The notes beneath the pieces are model-generated. The model did no database searches and was not told where the DNA came from. It saw only the letters and a program-made list of their open reading frames with translations. The position numbers and the translations under genes were made by a program. Below are positions 1-9,890 of a stretch of DNA of 53,160 nucleotides, piece after piece. The stretch is from Bacilli bacterium (GTDB taxonomy: Bacteria > Bacillota_I > Bacilli_A > ML615J-28 > CAG-313): the NCBI GenBank assembly GCA_017409905.1, contig JAFQRV010000018.1, forward strand, positions 1 through 53,160, given 5' to 3'. Every line of letters begins with the position of its first letter. Position 1 is the stretch's first letter.

Positions 1-1437
1 AAAGATGCTGGTAAAATTGCTGGTTTAGAAGTTAAACGTATTATCAATGAACCAACAGCTGCAGCTTTAGCATATGGTTTAGACAAAAAAGATAAAGAAC
101 AAACTATTTTAGTATATGACTTAGGTGGAGGTACATTTGACGTATCTATCCTACAACTTGCGGATGGTACATTTGAAGTATTATCAACTGCAGGTAACAA
201 CCATTTAGGTGGTGATGATTTCGATAATATTGTTGCGAAACATTTAATGGATGAATTCTTTGTTGCTACTGGTGTTGATCTATCTAAAGTTAGATCATCT
301 GCTTACCGTGTAAGAGAAGCTGCAGAAAAAGCTAAAAAAGAATTAAGTGGTGTTACAAAAACAGATATTAACTTACCATTTATTGGTATGAGTGCAACTG
401 GTGAACCAGTTCACCTACAAACAAGTTTAACTAGAGCTAAATTTGATGAATTAACAAGAAGTCTTGTTGAATCTACTGTTCAAGCTGTTCGTCAAGCTTT
501 AAGAGATGCAAAATTATCAGCTAGTGATTTAGACCAAGTATTATTAGTTGGTGGATCATCTAGAATTCCAGCTGTTCAAGAATTAGTTCGTAAAGAATTA
601 GGTAAAGAACCAAATAGAAGTATTAACCCTGATGAAGTAGTTGCTATGGGTGCTGCTATTCAAGGTGGTGTATTAGCAGGGGACGTTAAAGATGTATTAT
701 TATTAGACGTTACACCATTATCACTTGGTATTGAAACTTTAGGTGGAGTATGCACAAGACTTATTGAAAGAAATACTACAATTCCTACATCTAAATCTCA
801 AATTTTCTCTACAGCTGTAGATAATCAACCAGGTGTTGAAATCCATGTATTACAAGGTGAAAGACCAATGGCTAATGATAATAAGACATTAGGTCGTTTC
901 CAATTAACAGGAATTCCTGCTGCTCCTCGTGGTGTTCCACAAATCGAAGTTAAATTTGATATTGATGCAAACGGTATTGTTCACGTTAGTGCTAAAGATT
1001 TAGGTACTGGTAAATCACAAACTATTACAATTAATGATAATAATGGTTTAAGTGAAGAAGAAATTGAAAGAATGGTAAAAGAAGCAGAAGATAATGCGGA
1101 AGCTGATAAAAAACGTAAAGAAGAAGCTGACTTACGTAATGAATGTGATCAATTAATGTTTAGTGCGAAAAAATCAATTGAAGATTTGGGCGCTGAAGTT
1201 ACTGAAGATGAAAAAGCACAAGTTGAAGCTGCAAGTAAAAAATTAGAAGAAGCTTTACAAGGTAGTGATATTGAAGCAATCAAGACTGCTAAATCTGAAC
1301 TTGAAAAAGCTGCTCAATCAATTGCAATTAAAGCTTATGAAAAAGTTCAAAGAGAACAACAAGCTCAAGCTGGTCAAACAGAAGGCACACAAACTGATGA
1401 TAATACAGTAAATGCCGATTACGAAGATATTAAATAA
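1..1437 (+). CDS. dnaK: Molecular chaperone DnaK (Hsp70), 5' end missing
   Basis: Cytosolic Hsp70 chaperone that binds unfolded peptides in an ATP cycle driven by DnaJ and GrpE. The frame is open from base 1 and the first visible residues align near position 155 of the E. coli protein, so about 150 N-terminal residues lie outside the window; 478 residues are seen. Visible are [11 protein letters not shown], the phosphate-binding [19 protein letters not shown], then the substrate-binding domain from TPLSLGIET and a charged helical lid with a Gln/Thr-rich tail. The frame ends in a double stop (TAATAA). dnaJ follows 35 bp later with no terminator between, so the two are probably co-transcribed. 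Identity is certain from motifs; only the start is unknown. Confidence 0.98.
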   Translation, partial: KDAGKIAGLEVKRIINEPTAAALAYGLDKKDKEQTILVYDLGGGTFDVSILQLADGTFEVLSTAGNNHLGGDDFDNIVAKHLMDEFFVATGVDLSKVRSSAYRVREAAEKAKKELSGVTKTDINLPFIGMSATGEPVHLQTSLTRAKFDELTRSLVESTVQAVRQALRDAKLSASDLDQVLLVGGSSRIPAVQELVRKELGKEPNRSINPDEVVAMGAAIQGGVLAGDVKDVLLLDVTPLSLGIETLGGVCTRLIERNTTIPTSKSQIFSTAVDNQPGVEIHVLQGERPMANDNKTLGRFQLTGIPAAPRGVPQIEVKFDIDANGIVHVSAKDLGTGKSQTITINDNNGLSEEEIERMVKEAEDNAEADKKRKEEADLRNECDQLMFSAKKSIEDLGAEVTEDEKAQVEAASKKLEEALQGSDIEAIKTAKSELEKAAQSIAIKAYEKVQREQQAQAGQTEGTQTDDNTVNADYEDIK

Positions 1438-1472
1438 TAAGTAAATGAATATAATATAACAGGAGGCTTTTT

Positions 1473-2582
1473 ATGGCTGAAAGAGACTATTATGAAATAT
1501 TAGGAATAAAAAAAGATGCTACAGAAGACGAAATTAAAAAAGCGTACAGAACTTTAGCCAAAAAATATCATCCTGATATAAGCACAGAACCTAATGCGGA
1601 AGAAAAATTTAAAGAAGTTCAAAAAGCATATGACTGTTTAAGTGATCCTGAAAAAAGAAGTAACTATGATCAATTTGGTTCAGAAGAGGGTAATCCTTTT
1701 GGTCAAGGTGGTGCAGGATTTAGTGGTTTCGGAGGTTTTGAAGATATCTTCTCTTCATTCTTTGGTGGAGGAAGACAATCTAGAAGAAGCCCTAATGCTC
1801 CACAAAAAGGGCATGATTTAAGAACTAACATCACTTTAACTTTTGAAGAAGCAGCATTTGGGGTGAAAAAAGAAATTGTGGTTAATCGCTATGAAACTTG
1901 CTCTAAATGTGGTGGAAGTGGTGCACAATCTAAAAATGATGTTCAAACATGTTCAAGATGTCATGGAACAGGAACTGTAGTTGTTGAACAAAATACTATT
2001 TTAGGACGTATTCAAACACAATCTACTTGTCCTGAATGTCGTGGTAAAGGAAAGAAGATTCTAAAACACTGTACAGAATGTCATGGCGAAGGTAAAATCA
2101 GAAGAGAGGCTAGAATTAGTGTAAATGTTCCTGCTGGTATTGATGATGAACAAACATTAAGATTATCTGGTCAAGGTGAAGCTGGTATTAACGGTGGACC
2201 TAATGGTGATCTATTCATTAATATTAGAGTAAAAGAACATGAATTCTTTGTAAGAGATGGTAATGATATTTATATTGAATTACCAGTAACGTTTAGCCAA
2301 GTTGCTCTTGGATGTACTATGGAAGTTGAAACTTTAAATGGTAAGGTTGCTTTAAAGATTCCTGCCGGTACTCAAACAGGTACAAAATTCAAGATGGCTG
2401 GACGTGGTATTCAAAATCAAACAAGTGGTAGAAGTGGTAACCAATATGTTACGGTAAAAGTTATTACACCAACTAAATTATCAGGAGAACAAAAAGATTT
2501 ATTTGAAAAATTAAGTAAAACTAATGAAACAGCATCAAGCTCAATATTTGAAAAGTTTAAAAAGTTTTTCACAAAGAAATAA
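1473..2582 (+). CDS. dnaJ: Co-chaperone DnaJ (Hsp40)
   Basis: Delivers unfolded substrates to DnaK and stimulates its ATPase. The 369-residue protein has the full type I layout: an N-terminal J domain with the HPD motif (near residue 33), a Gly/Phe-rich linker (about 70-105), a zinc-binding region with four CxxCxGxG repeats (CSKCGGSG, CSRCHGTG, CPECRGKG, CTECHGEG), and the C-terminal beta-sandwich domains. The start is fixed by AGGAGG at 1461-1466, six bases before the ATG. It lies 35 bp after dnaK and ends at a strong bidirectional terminator. Length and motifs match the family; nothing is unusual. Confidence 0.98.
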   Translation: MAERDYYEILGIKKDATEDEIKKAYRTLAKKYHPDISTEPNAEEKFKEVQKAYDCLSDPEKRSNYDQFGSEEGNPFGQGGAGFSGFGGFEDIFSSFFGGGRQSRRSPNAPQKGHDLRTNITLTFEEAAFGVKKEIVVNRYETCSKCGGSGAQSKNDVQTCSRCHGTGTVVVEQNTILGRIQTQSTCPECRGKGKKILKHCTECHGEGKIRREARISVNVPAGIDDEQTLRLSGQGEAGINGGPNGDLFINIRVKEHEFFVRDGNDIYIELPVTFSQVALGCTMEVETLNGKVALKIPAGTQTGTKFKMAGRGIQNQTSGRSGNQYVTVKVITPTKLSGEQKDLFEKLSKTNETASSSIFEKFKKFFTKK

Positions 2583-2583
2583 T

Positions 2584-2613
2584 AAAAACACTGGAATTAT
2601 TCCAGTGTTTTTT
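2584..2613. terminator. Bidirectional intrinsic terminator between dnaJ and the MBL hydrolase
   Basis: Near-perfect hairpin: 13-nt arms at 2584-2596 and 2600-2612 with loop TTA, A-rich on the left and T-rich on the right, so it works for both convergent genes. The stop codon of the minus-strand gene lies inside it. Confidence 0.9.
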
Positions 2614-3544
2614 AATCTTTCTTTAAAGTAATAAATAGTGATTCTTCTTTGATTTCTTGATAAGTAATAGTATCACTAATATTAAAAATAAACTTTTGAT
2701 AGTCAGTAACTAAAATCTTTGAGTTAGGACTTGCTTCTTTTAAATTAGAAAAAGTATCATAAGTATCTAGCCATCTAGCAGTATTTGTAATAATAGTATA
2801 TTTTGGTTTTAAAAGTTTACAAAGAGGAAGAGTATTTGTTCCCCCACCACCATGATGACATGATTTATAAATGTCAATATAATCAATATTGTGTTTTTGA
2901 TAAATCTTATTGATCATTTTAATGGATAATTCTTTTAATTCTACAATATCCGTACTAGAACATGTTACATCAGCACCTAAAAAGATATTAAACTGATTTA
3001 GTTTAATAAAGATTCCTAAACAGTTAAAGTTTTCATTAAATCTTTTTACTTGGTAAAATGGACTTGAAATATCAGTATACATATTATTTAATTGATTATG
3101 AACATCATATAGTTCTAGTGTTATATTATTTAAATTAATTTCTAAATAGTCACTTCCAAATTCATCAATAAAAACAACTTCAGTATTATTCTTTTTAGCT
3201 GATTCTAATATTTCATAATAGTTTTTAAACTCATTTTCAATATATTCTTCATTTGAAGAATAACCACTTGATGTTGTACCATCTAGTCCATAGTATCTTT
3301 TTAAATATAATTTAGAAACATTATAATCATTAATTATTTTACTAACATTACCATAATGGTCATTATGAAAATGTGTTAATAAAATAAAATCAAGTTTTTT
3401 TATTTTAAAGTCATTTAAATGTTTACTAACCATTGGATAATAAAAACTACTACCAGTATCAACCATAGCGTAATGATTATCGGATTCTAAGAGGATTGCA
3501 TCACTCCAAATTGTATTTAAAAAATGAATTCTTAAGTTTTTCAT
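2612..3544 (-). CDS. Metallo-beta-lactamase-fold hydrolase (ComEC C-domain-like)
   Basis: A 310-residue soluble enzyme of the metallo-beta-lactamase superfamily. The metal-binding motif is HFHNDH at residues 58-63 (HxHxDH), preceded by the VDTGSS strand typical of the fold. Further along are GADVTCSS and HHGGGGTNT, which resemble the C-terminal hydrolase domain of the DNA-uptake protein ComEC. There is no signal peptide or membrane segment and no ComEC channel domain, so a free-standing intracellular phosphodiesterase or nuclease-like hydrolase is likelier than a competence protein. The start is supported by GGTGAT just upstream. It is monocistronic between two terminators. The substrate cannot be told from the sequence. 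Confidence 0.8.
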   Translation of the reverse strand: MKNLRIHFLNTIWSDAILLESDNHYAMVDTGSSFYYPMVSKHLNDFKIKKLDFILLTHFHNDHYGNVSKIINDYNVSKLYLKRYYGLDGTTSSGYSSNEEYIENEFKNYYEILESAKKNNTEVVFIDEFGSDYLEINLNNITLELYDVHNQLNNMYTDISSPFYQVKRFNENFNCLGIFIKLNQFNIFLGADVTCSSTDIVELKELSIKMINKIYQKHNIDYIDIYKSCHHGGGGTNTLPLCKLLKPKYTIITNTARWLDTYDTFSNLKEASPNSKILVTDYQKFIFNISDTITYQEIKEESLFITLKKD

Positions 3545-3585
3545 ATTATCACCAATAAATATTATAACAAAAAATTAAATATTTG

Positions 3586-3632
3586 TAATAAAAAAGCTAT
3601 GAAAATGATCAAATCATTAGTCATAGCTTTTA
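3586..3632 (-). terminator. Terminator of the tldD-tldE operon
   Basis: Long hairpin with outer arms 3591-3602 and 3621-3631 and an inner AATGAT/ATCATT stem; on the minus strand the outer arm runs into TTTTTT. It lies just after the tldE stop. Confidence 0.85.
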
Positions 3633-3635
3633 TTA

Positions 3636-4958
3636 TTATTTACCTGAAATTTGAACTTCTTTAATTTTTAAACTAGGAGATGCAATTCCATCAAAGTTAG
3701 GTTCAGTATTGTTTGCGATAGCTTCAACATTATTTAACATTTCATAGAAGTTACTAGATAGTACAAATAATGTTACAGGTTTAGTCTTTTTACCATTTTC
3801 AATTAAATAACCAGAACTTTGAACGTTAAAGTTACCAGAAATTGGATTAAGACCAGCATGTAAGCCATTTACTTCAGTGATATAAATACCATTTTCAATA
3901 GTCGCAATAATTTCATCTTCTGTTTGATTACCTTCTTGAACATGTAGGTTAACAGGTGAAACACTTGTGCTTGCACCACGTCTAAAACCATTTCCAGTAG
4001 GAGATTGTTTAAAGAAGTTTGCAGAACGAAGATTATGGAAGAATCCTGTGAATACCCCATTTTTAACTACTTCAATAGTTTGACAAGGAACACCTTCATC
4101 ATCGAATGATTCTTTGAATAAAGCTTTATCAGTAAATGGATCATTAATAATTGTGATGTTTTCTCCAAATACTTGTTGGTTTACTTTGTCTACTAAAATA
4201 GACATTTTACGCATTGCAGATTCACCAGAAAAAACTGATGAGAAAGCACTAACGATACTTGATGCAACATCTCTTGATAAAACAACAGGATATTTTCCAG
4301 ATTGAACAAATCCTGCACCTAAACTATTAATAACATTTTCAGTTAATTTATTAAATACTTTATCTGCATCTAATTCAGAGAATTTAGTATTAACATCAGC
4401 TTCAAATTTTGCAGCACTTTGGTCACCATCAACAGCTAATGCTTCAGCATAGAATACCATATAAGAATATTCTTTTGCTAAATTAATGCCATGAGAATTA
4501 ATTAAACGAGTTTTTGATGCTCTTTCCATATAAGTTAATTCAACATTGACAATACGTTTATCAAAGTTAACTAAACGAGATTCCAATTTAGATAAGAAGT
4601 TGACTTTTTCTTCAAAACTTACTTCTTCATAATCAGCTACAGGGTTTTCTACTTTTACATATTCAGCATTACCATCAAACATATAGTCTACATCAGTAGA
4701 AGATAAGTATTTAGCATTTTGAATTAATGTTTCTAAACATTGGTTAATACCTTCTTCATCAAATGATTCAGTACTAGCATAGCCCATTTGACCATTATAT
4801 TTACCTCTCATTGATAATGATTTAGTATTGTTTAAAGTGTAAGTATTTACTTTACCTTGGAAAAGAGTGATTTTGTTAGAAACAGAACTACTTTCATAAA
4901 GTTCGATTTCAGAAAGACCAAGACTAAGTCCTTTTTCAATAATATTTTGATAATTCAT
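3636..4958 (-). CDS. tldE: TldE/PmbA, non-catalytic partner of the TldD protease
   Basis: Forms a heterodimer with TldD that degrades or matures peptides; in E. coli TldD/E processes microcin B17 and degrades CcdA. The 440-residue protein has the PmbA fold and family segments such as the RRGAS glycine-rich stretch and the SPVNLHV segment, but lacks the HExxxH zinc motif, as expected for the inactive subunit. It follows tldD with a one-base overlap (TAATG), so translation is coupled. No peptide precursor gene is seen next to it, so the substrate here is unknown. A strong terminator follows. Confidence 0.93.
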   Translation of the reverse strand: MNYQNIIEKGLSLGLSEIELYESSSVSNKITLFQGKVNTYTLNNTKSLSMRGKYNGQMGYASTESFDEEGINQCLETLIQNAKYLSSTDVDYMFDGNAEYVKVENPVADYEEVSFEEKVNFLSKLESRLVNFDKRIVNVELTYMERASKTRLINSHGINLAKEYSYMVFYAEALAVDGDQSAAKFEADVNTKFSELDADKVFNKLTENVINSLGAGFVQSGKYPVVLSRDVASSIVSAFSSVFSGESAMRKMSILVDKVNQQVFGENITIINDPFTDKALFKESFDDEGVPCQTIEVVKNGVFTGFFHNLRSANFFKQSPTGNGFRRGASTSVSPVNLHVQEGNQTEDEIIATIENGIYITEVNGLHAGLNPISGNFNVQSSGYLIENGKKTKPVTLFVLSSNFYEMLNNVEAIANNTEPNFDGIASPSLKIKEVQISGK

Positions 4959-6373
4959 TAGTTTTTGCCTCCTTTTCCACCAACAGTCATATTAGATACT
5001 CTGATAGTAGGTTGACCAACGTTAGTTGGAATACTACCACTTAAAGATCCACACATACCTTGAGAACAAGATAAGTTATTTGCAATCATATCGATACGTA
5101 GTAAAACATCTTTACCAGAACCAACAAGAGTAGCACCTTTTACAGGTCTTGTAATTTTACCATCTTCAATTAAGTAACCAACATTAACGGCAAAGTTAAA
5201 TTCACCAGTTGCTGGATTTACTGATCCTCCACCCATGCTCTTTGCAAAAAGACCATATTTAGTAGCAGCAATAATTTCTTCAAAAGTAGAAGTACCATTT
5301 AAGAAATAAGTGTTACGCATTCTTGAAGTAGTTTGGTTTTTATAAGATTCTCTTCTAGAAGAACCTGTTACAGGGTGATTCATAATTCTTGAATTACGTT
5401 TATCAACTAAGTATGATTTTAAAATACCATTTTCAATTAAAACAGTTCTTTGTGAAGGAGTACCTTCATCATCAACATTAATTGAACCCCATTCGTTTTC
5501 ATCAACCCCAGTATCAACTGCGTTTACGATATCACTCGCAATTTTTTGACCTAGTTTACCACAGAATACTGATTGACCTTTTGCAACACTTGTGGCTTCT
5601 AGACCATGAACACAAGCTTCATGTAAGATAACTCCACCAAAACCATTGTTGATAACAACAGGAATATCTCCACCAACCATATCTTCAGCATGTAACATTT
5701 CTACTGCATCGTGTGCAGCTTCTCTTGCGATAGCTTCAATATCAATATTATCAAACATTTCCATACCTTGGTTCATACCCCAACCAGAAGAGGCATTTTG
5801 CATTGTTTTTCCATCACTTGCGATTGCTTGAACAACAAAACGAGTATTATCTCTAGTATCACCTTGCCAAGTACCATCACTTGCGAAAACAAACATTTCT
5901 TGGATTTTTTTCCAAACTAAAACCATAACCTGAACGATTTCAGAACTATATTCAACAACTACTTTTGTAGCGTTGTTAATAGCTTCAACTTCAAAGTCAT
6001 AGTTATCATATCTTGGAGTAATTGTTTTAGTAACTTGTTTTACTTCCTTTTCAACAAATGGTAAAACTTCAGTTGTCTTATCCCCATTAATACTTTCAGC
6101 AAGCTTAGCCGCAACCTTCTTTAAGTTTTCAACACTACAATCAGTAACAGAAGCACTAACTTCCATATCATCTTTGATAATACGTACAGCAGCTCCTTTT
6201 ACTCTACTAGAACTAATATTGTCAATTTTACCTGACATTGCTCTAATAGTTTCATTTAAAGTAGAGTCCATATAAACTTCGGCGAAGTCACCACCAGTTG
6301 CTAAAGCAATTTCTAATATTTCTTTAGCATTAGTTTCACTAATGCCAAATTTATTAATTCTTTCATTAGCCAT
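4958..6373 (-). CDS. tldD: TldD zinc metalloprotease subunit
   Basis: Catalytic subunit of the TldD/TldE peptidase. The 471-residue protein carries the zinc motif HEACVH (HExxxH) at residues 251-256 and the conserved C-terminal region around IANNLSCSQGMCGSLSG, which supplies the Cys ligand region in this family. The start is supported by AAAGGAAG upstream. First gene of the two-gene tldD-tldE operon. In the family the enzyme trims unfolded or modified peptides inside the cell. Nothing in the flanks names a substrate. Confidence 0.95.
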   Translation of the reverse strand: MANERINKFGISETNAKEILEIALATGGDFAEVYMDSTLNETIRAMSGKIDNISSSRVKGAAVRIIKDDMEVSASVTDCSVENLKKVAAKLAESINGDKTTEVLPFVEKEVKQVTKTITPRYDNYDFEVEAINNATKVVVEYSSEIVQVMVLVWKKIQEMFVFASDGTWQGDTRDNTRFVVQAIASDGKTMQNASSGWGMNQGMEMFDNIDIEAIAREAAHDAVEMLHAEDMVGGDIPVVINNGFGGVILHEACVHGLEATSVAKGQSVFCGKLGQKIASDIVNAVDTGVDENEWGSINVDDEGTPSQRTVLIENGILKSYLVDKRNSRIMNHPVTGSSRRESYKNQTTSRMRNTYFLNGTSTFEEIIAATKYGLFAKSMGGGSVNPATGEFNFAVNVGYLIEDGKITRPVKGATLVGSGKDVLLRIDMIANNLSCSQGMCGSLSGSIPTNVGQPTIRVSNMTVGGKGGKN

Positions 6374-6533
6374 AATTATACTTCCTTTCTTTGATTTTAT
6401 TATATAATAATTTAGATATTAACAAATTAAAATAATTAATGAAAACATTTTCATAACGATAAAATAATTCAATTACAATAATAGAACCAAAAAAAATAAA
6501 AATATGATAAAATATTTAAAAAAGAGGTGTCAT

Positions 6534-7274
6534 ATGCAAAGATATTTTGTTGATAAAAGTACAATTGATTACCAAAGTAAAAATGTTGTTTTAAGTGGTA
6601 ATGATGCATATCATATTCGTGTAGTAATGAGAATGAAAATTAATGATTTAATATATCTTTGTGATAATGAAAAATCATATATTGGAAAAATTACTGATAT
6701 TAATGAAGAACAAGTAACAGCTATGCTTACTGAAGAACTAGATAGTAATCCAGAATTAGATATTGAAGTAACAATAGCTCATGGTTTAGTATGTCGTGAA
6801 AAGAAAGAAGATACGATTCAAAAGATTACACAACTTGGAGCTGTTAAATATATTCCTGTTCAAATGAAAAAATCTGTTGTGAAGATTATTAAAGAAAAAG
6901 AACAAAAACAAACTGAAAGATTACAAAAGATTGCTAAAGAAGCATCTGAACAGTCTCATCGCATTAAAGAATTAGAAGTTGTTAATCCGATTTTATTTAA
7001 TGAACTTTTAAAATTAAAGGATAGTTATGATGCTTGTTTATATGCATCTACTGTGGAGGATAGTAATAGCGTTACATTTAAAAAGATTATTAAAGATGTA
7101 AATATTAAAAAGATCTTAGTTCTTGTAGGTCCAGAAGCAGGAATTGATAAGAGTGAAATTGAATTACTTAATGGTTGGATTCCAATATCATTAGGACCTA
7201 GAATCTTAAGAACTGAAGTAGCTCCATTATATATTATGAGTGCAATTAGCTATGAAAGAGAGTTAGGTGAATAG
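6534..7274 (+). CDS. rsmE: 16S rRNA m3U1498 methyltransferase RsmE
   Basis: SAM-dependent SPOUT methyltransferase that methylates N3 of U1498 in 16S rRNA. The C-terminal SPOUT knot shows VLVGPEAGIDKSEIELL and the SAM-binding LGPRILRTEVAPLY; the N-terminal PUA-like domain covers about residues 1-70. I place the start at 6534, giving 246 residues, because GAGGTG at 6524-6529 lies directly before it; an in-frame ATG 30 bases upstream has no ribosome site. It begins a run of overlapping or abutting genes (mtaB, helicase, nfo). The partner gene prmA, often adjacent in Bacillota, is absent here. Confidence 0.94.
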   Translation: MQRYFVDKSTIDYQSKNVVLSGNDAYHIRVVMRMKINDLIYLCDNEKSYIGKITDINEEQVTAMLTEELDSNPELDIEVTIAHGLVCREKKEDTIQKITQLGAVKYIPVQMKKSVVKIIKEKEQKQTERLQKIAKEASEQSHRIKELEVVNPILFNELLKLKDSYDACLYASTVEDSNSVTFKKIIKDVNIKKILVLVGPEAGIDKSEIELLNGWIPISLGPRILRTEVAPLYIMSAISYERELGE

Positions 7275-7275
7275 T

Positions 7276-8574
7276 ATGAGATTTGTTATTGCTACTCTCG
7301 GATGTAAGGTAAATATTTATGAATCAGAAGCAGTCGTGTTTGATTTGAAAAGTAAAGGATGGGTTATAGATGAAATAGACCCTCAAGTTGTAATCATTAA
7401 TACATGTACTGTTACTAATATGAGTGATTCAAAATCAAGAAAACTAATAAGACAATATAAAAGAATGTATCCTAATGCTATCATGGTTGTTATGGGTTGT
7501 TATGCTCAATTAAATGCTCAAAGTTTACTAGATATGGGATGTGTAGATGTTGTAATCGGAACGAACAATCGTAAAAAGATATATGACTATGTAATTAGAT
7601 ATTGGTTATTCAAAAAACCAATTAATAAAGTAGCAGATTCAAAAGAATACAAGAAATTTGAAGATTTATGTTTAACTGAATTAAATATTCATACCAGAGG
7701 ATTTGTAAAAGTTCAAGATGGTTGTGAAAACTTCTGTAGTTATTGTGCTATTCCATATTCTAGAGGTCCAATTAAATCAAGACCAATGGAATCTATCTTA
7801 AAAGATATCTTAGAACTTGTATATACAAATGATGTTAAAGAAATTGTTCTTGCGGGGATTAATACAGGTACTTATGGCAAAGATTTAGGTGATATTACAC
7901 TAGCTGAATTAATTGAAACAATAATGGTAAGTGTACCAGATTTATATCGATTAAGATTATCGTCAATTGAATTAATGGAAATTACTGATGAATTATTAAG
8001 TGTTTTAAAGAAATACGAAAACCGTATTGCAAATCATTTACATATACCTTTGCAGTCTGGTTGTGATGAAACATTAATTAGAATGAACAGAAAATATTTA
8101 ATGAATGAATATTTTAGTAAGATAGAAAAGATTCGTTCAATGTTTAAAGACATCGCAATTACTGCTGATTGTTTGGCAGGATTTGTAGGTGAAACAGAAG
8201 AAGAATTTGAAACAACATATAAAAATATTGAAAAATTAGAATATGCTGATTTACATATCTTCCCATATTCTAGAAGACCTAATACATTAGCTGATAGTAT
8301 GCCTAATCATTTGAATCCAATCGTCATTAAAGAAAGAGCACATAAGTTACAAGAACTTGCAAAAAGATCTAAATTAAAATATTATCAAAAGTTTATCAAT
8401 ACTAATATGGAAGTTTTAATTGAACAAAAGAAAAATGGTTATTGGTATGGTCATACATCTAACTATTTAGAAGTTAAAATTCCAGATAGAGATATTGATT
8501 TAACTAATAAAATTGTAAATGTCAAATTAGTAAAAATAGTTAATAATTGTATACTAGGAGAGGAAGTGGCATAA
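7276..8574 (+). CDS. mtaB: tRNA t6A37 methylthiotransferase MtaB
   Basis: Radical SAM enzyme that converts t6A to ms2t6A at position 37 of tRNAs reading ANN codons. It has the N-terminal MTTase domain with three cluster cysteines (ATLGCKVN, INTCTVTN, MGCYAQ), a radical SAM domain with CENFCSYC (CxxxCxxC), and a short C-terminal TRAM domain. ATG 7276 is preferred (432 residues), one base after the rsmE stop, with AGGTGA upstream; a GTG nine bases earlier is the alternative start. It overlaps the helicase start by one base. The LGCKVN signature favours MtaB over MiaB or RimO. Confidence 0.93.
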   Translation: MRFVIATLGCKVNIYESEAVVFDLKSKGWVIDEIDPQVVIINTCTVTNMSDSKSRKLIRQYKRMYPNAIMVVMGCYAQLNAQSLLDMGCVDVVIGTNNRKKIYDYVIRYWLFKKPINKVADSKEYKKFEDLCLTELNIHTRGFVKVQDGCENFCSYCAIPYSRGPIKSRPMESILKDILELVYTNDVKEIVLAGINTGTYGKDLGDITLAELIETIMVSVPDLYRLRLSSIELMEITDELLSVLKKYENRIANHLHIPLQSGCDETLIRMNRKYLMNEYFSKIEKIRSMFKDIAITADCLAGFVGETEEEFETTYKNIEKLEYADLHIFPYSRRPNTLADSMPNHLNPIVIKERAHKLQELAKRSKLKYYQKFINTNMEVLIEQKKNGYWYGHTSNYLEVKIPDRDIDLTNKIVNVKLVKIVNNCILGEEVA

Positions 8575-9890
8575 TGCTATTTAGTGAATTAAATTTTAAG
8601 AAATATATTATGGATGCACTAGAAGAATTAGGATTTGTGAAAGCCACTAGTGTACAAGAAAAAGTTTTTAAACAATTAAAAAGTAATAACAATATTATTG
8701 TTCAAAGTGCTACAGGTACAGGTAAAACCCATGCTTTCTTATTACCAGTATTTAATCGTTTAGATGTTGATGCAAAAGTAGTTCAAGCCGTAATCATTGC
8801 ACCTACTAGAGAACTTGCTACTCAATTATTTAATGTTGCATCACAAATAGGTAAATTTGCTAATATTGATATTAGATTGTATATTGGTGGTGCTAATCGT
8901 GAAGATGAAATTAGAAGATTAAATAATTCTCAACCACAAGTAGTTATTGGAACAATTGGAAGAATTCATGATTTAGCAATTACTCAAAATGCTTTAAAAA
9001 TCTATTCAGCAAAAGATTTAGTAATTGATGAAGCTGATATGGTTTTTGAAGAAAAAGAAATCATTGAAGTTGATAAAGTTTTAGGAGTAATTGTGGATAA
9101 TCCAAAATTTTGGTTGTTTTCCGCAACTCTTACTAAAGGATTAAGAAACTTTATTAATAAATATTTAAGTGGAACAGAAGAAATTATTTTAGAAGAAAAA
9201 GAATTAACAAAATCTTCAATCGAACATATTTTTATTCCATGTAAAGCTAAACAAAAAGAAAATGTATTAATGGAATTATTAAAAGTTATTCAACCATATC
9301 TTGCATTAATTTTTGTTAATACTAAAGAAAAAGTATTAGAGCTCATTAAAACTTTAGCAGCTAATAATATTAAAGTAGCGACACTTCATGGTGATTTAGA
9401 TGATAGAACTAGAAGACAAACATTAAAAAGAATTCAAGATATGCAGTATCAATATATTGTAGCTAGTGATATTGCCTCACGTGGTATTGATCTGCAAGGT
9501 GTAAGTCATGTTATTAATTTTGAGTTACCGAAAGATATTGAATTCTATATTCACAGAACTGGTCGTACCGCAAGACATGATGCAACAGGTAATGCGATTG
9601 CGTTATATGATTATGATGATGAAAAATATGTTGAAGTATTAAGAACTAAGGGACTAAATGTTAAATTTAAAAAGATTGTAAATAATGAATTAGTTCCAAC
9701 AAAACTACCTAAACCAAATGGTAGTAAAATGATGAAAGAAAAAAAGGATGCTATACATGCAAAGCATCCTGTGCCTAAAAAAGTAAAACCTGGTTATAAA
9801 AAGAAACGAATGGAAAAGATTAATAAAGAAATTCGAAAACTTGAACGTGAAAGAATTGAAAATATTTATAGAAAGAAGAATAAAAAGTAA
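8574..9890 (+). CDS. DEAD-box RNA helicase (CshB-like)
   Basis: ATP-dependent RNA helicase, 438 residues. Motifs in order: an N-terminal Q-motif region (FSELNFKKYIMDALEELGF), Walker A ATGTGKT, PTRELA, VIDEAD, SAT, ASRGID and HRTGRTAR. A Lys/Arg-rich tail of about 60 residues follows, as in CshB-type helicases acting in cold adaptation, ribosome assembly or RNA decay. ATG 8574 overlaps the mtaB stop by one base, with AGGAGAGGAAG at 8556-8566; the upstream in-frame start has no such site. Its own stop overlaps the nfo start by one base. The subfamily call (CshB rather than CshA) rests on length and the basic tail only. Confidence 0.92.
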   Translation: MLFSELNFKKYIMDALEELGFVKATSVQEKVFKQLKSNNNIIVQSATGTGKTHAFLLPVFNRLDVDAKVVQAVIIAPTRELATQLFNVASQIGKFANIDIRLYIGGANREDEIRRLNNSQPQVVIGTIGRIHDLAITQNALKIYSAKDLVIDEADMVFEEKEIIEVDKVLGVIVDNPKFWLFSATLTKGLRNFINKYLSGTEEIILEEKELTKSSIEHIFIPCKAKQKENVLMELLKVIQPYLALIFVNTKEKVLELIKTLAANNIKVATLHGDLDDRTRRQTLKRIQDMQYQYIVASDIASRGIDLQGVSHVINFELPKDIEFYIHRTGRTARHDATGNAIALYDYDDEKYVEVLRTKGLNVKFKKIVNNELVPTKLPKPNGSKMMKEKKDAIHAKHPVPKKVKPGYKKKRMEKINKEIRKLERERIENIYRKKNKK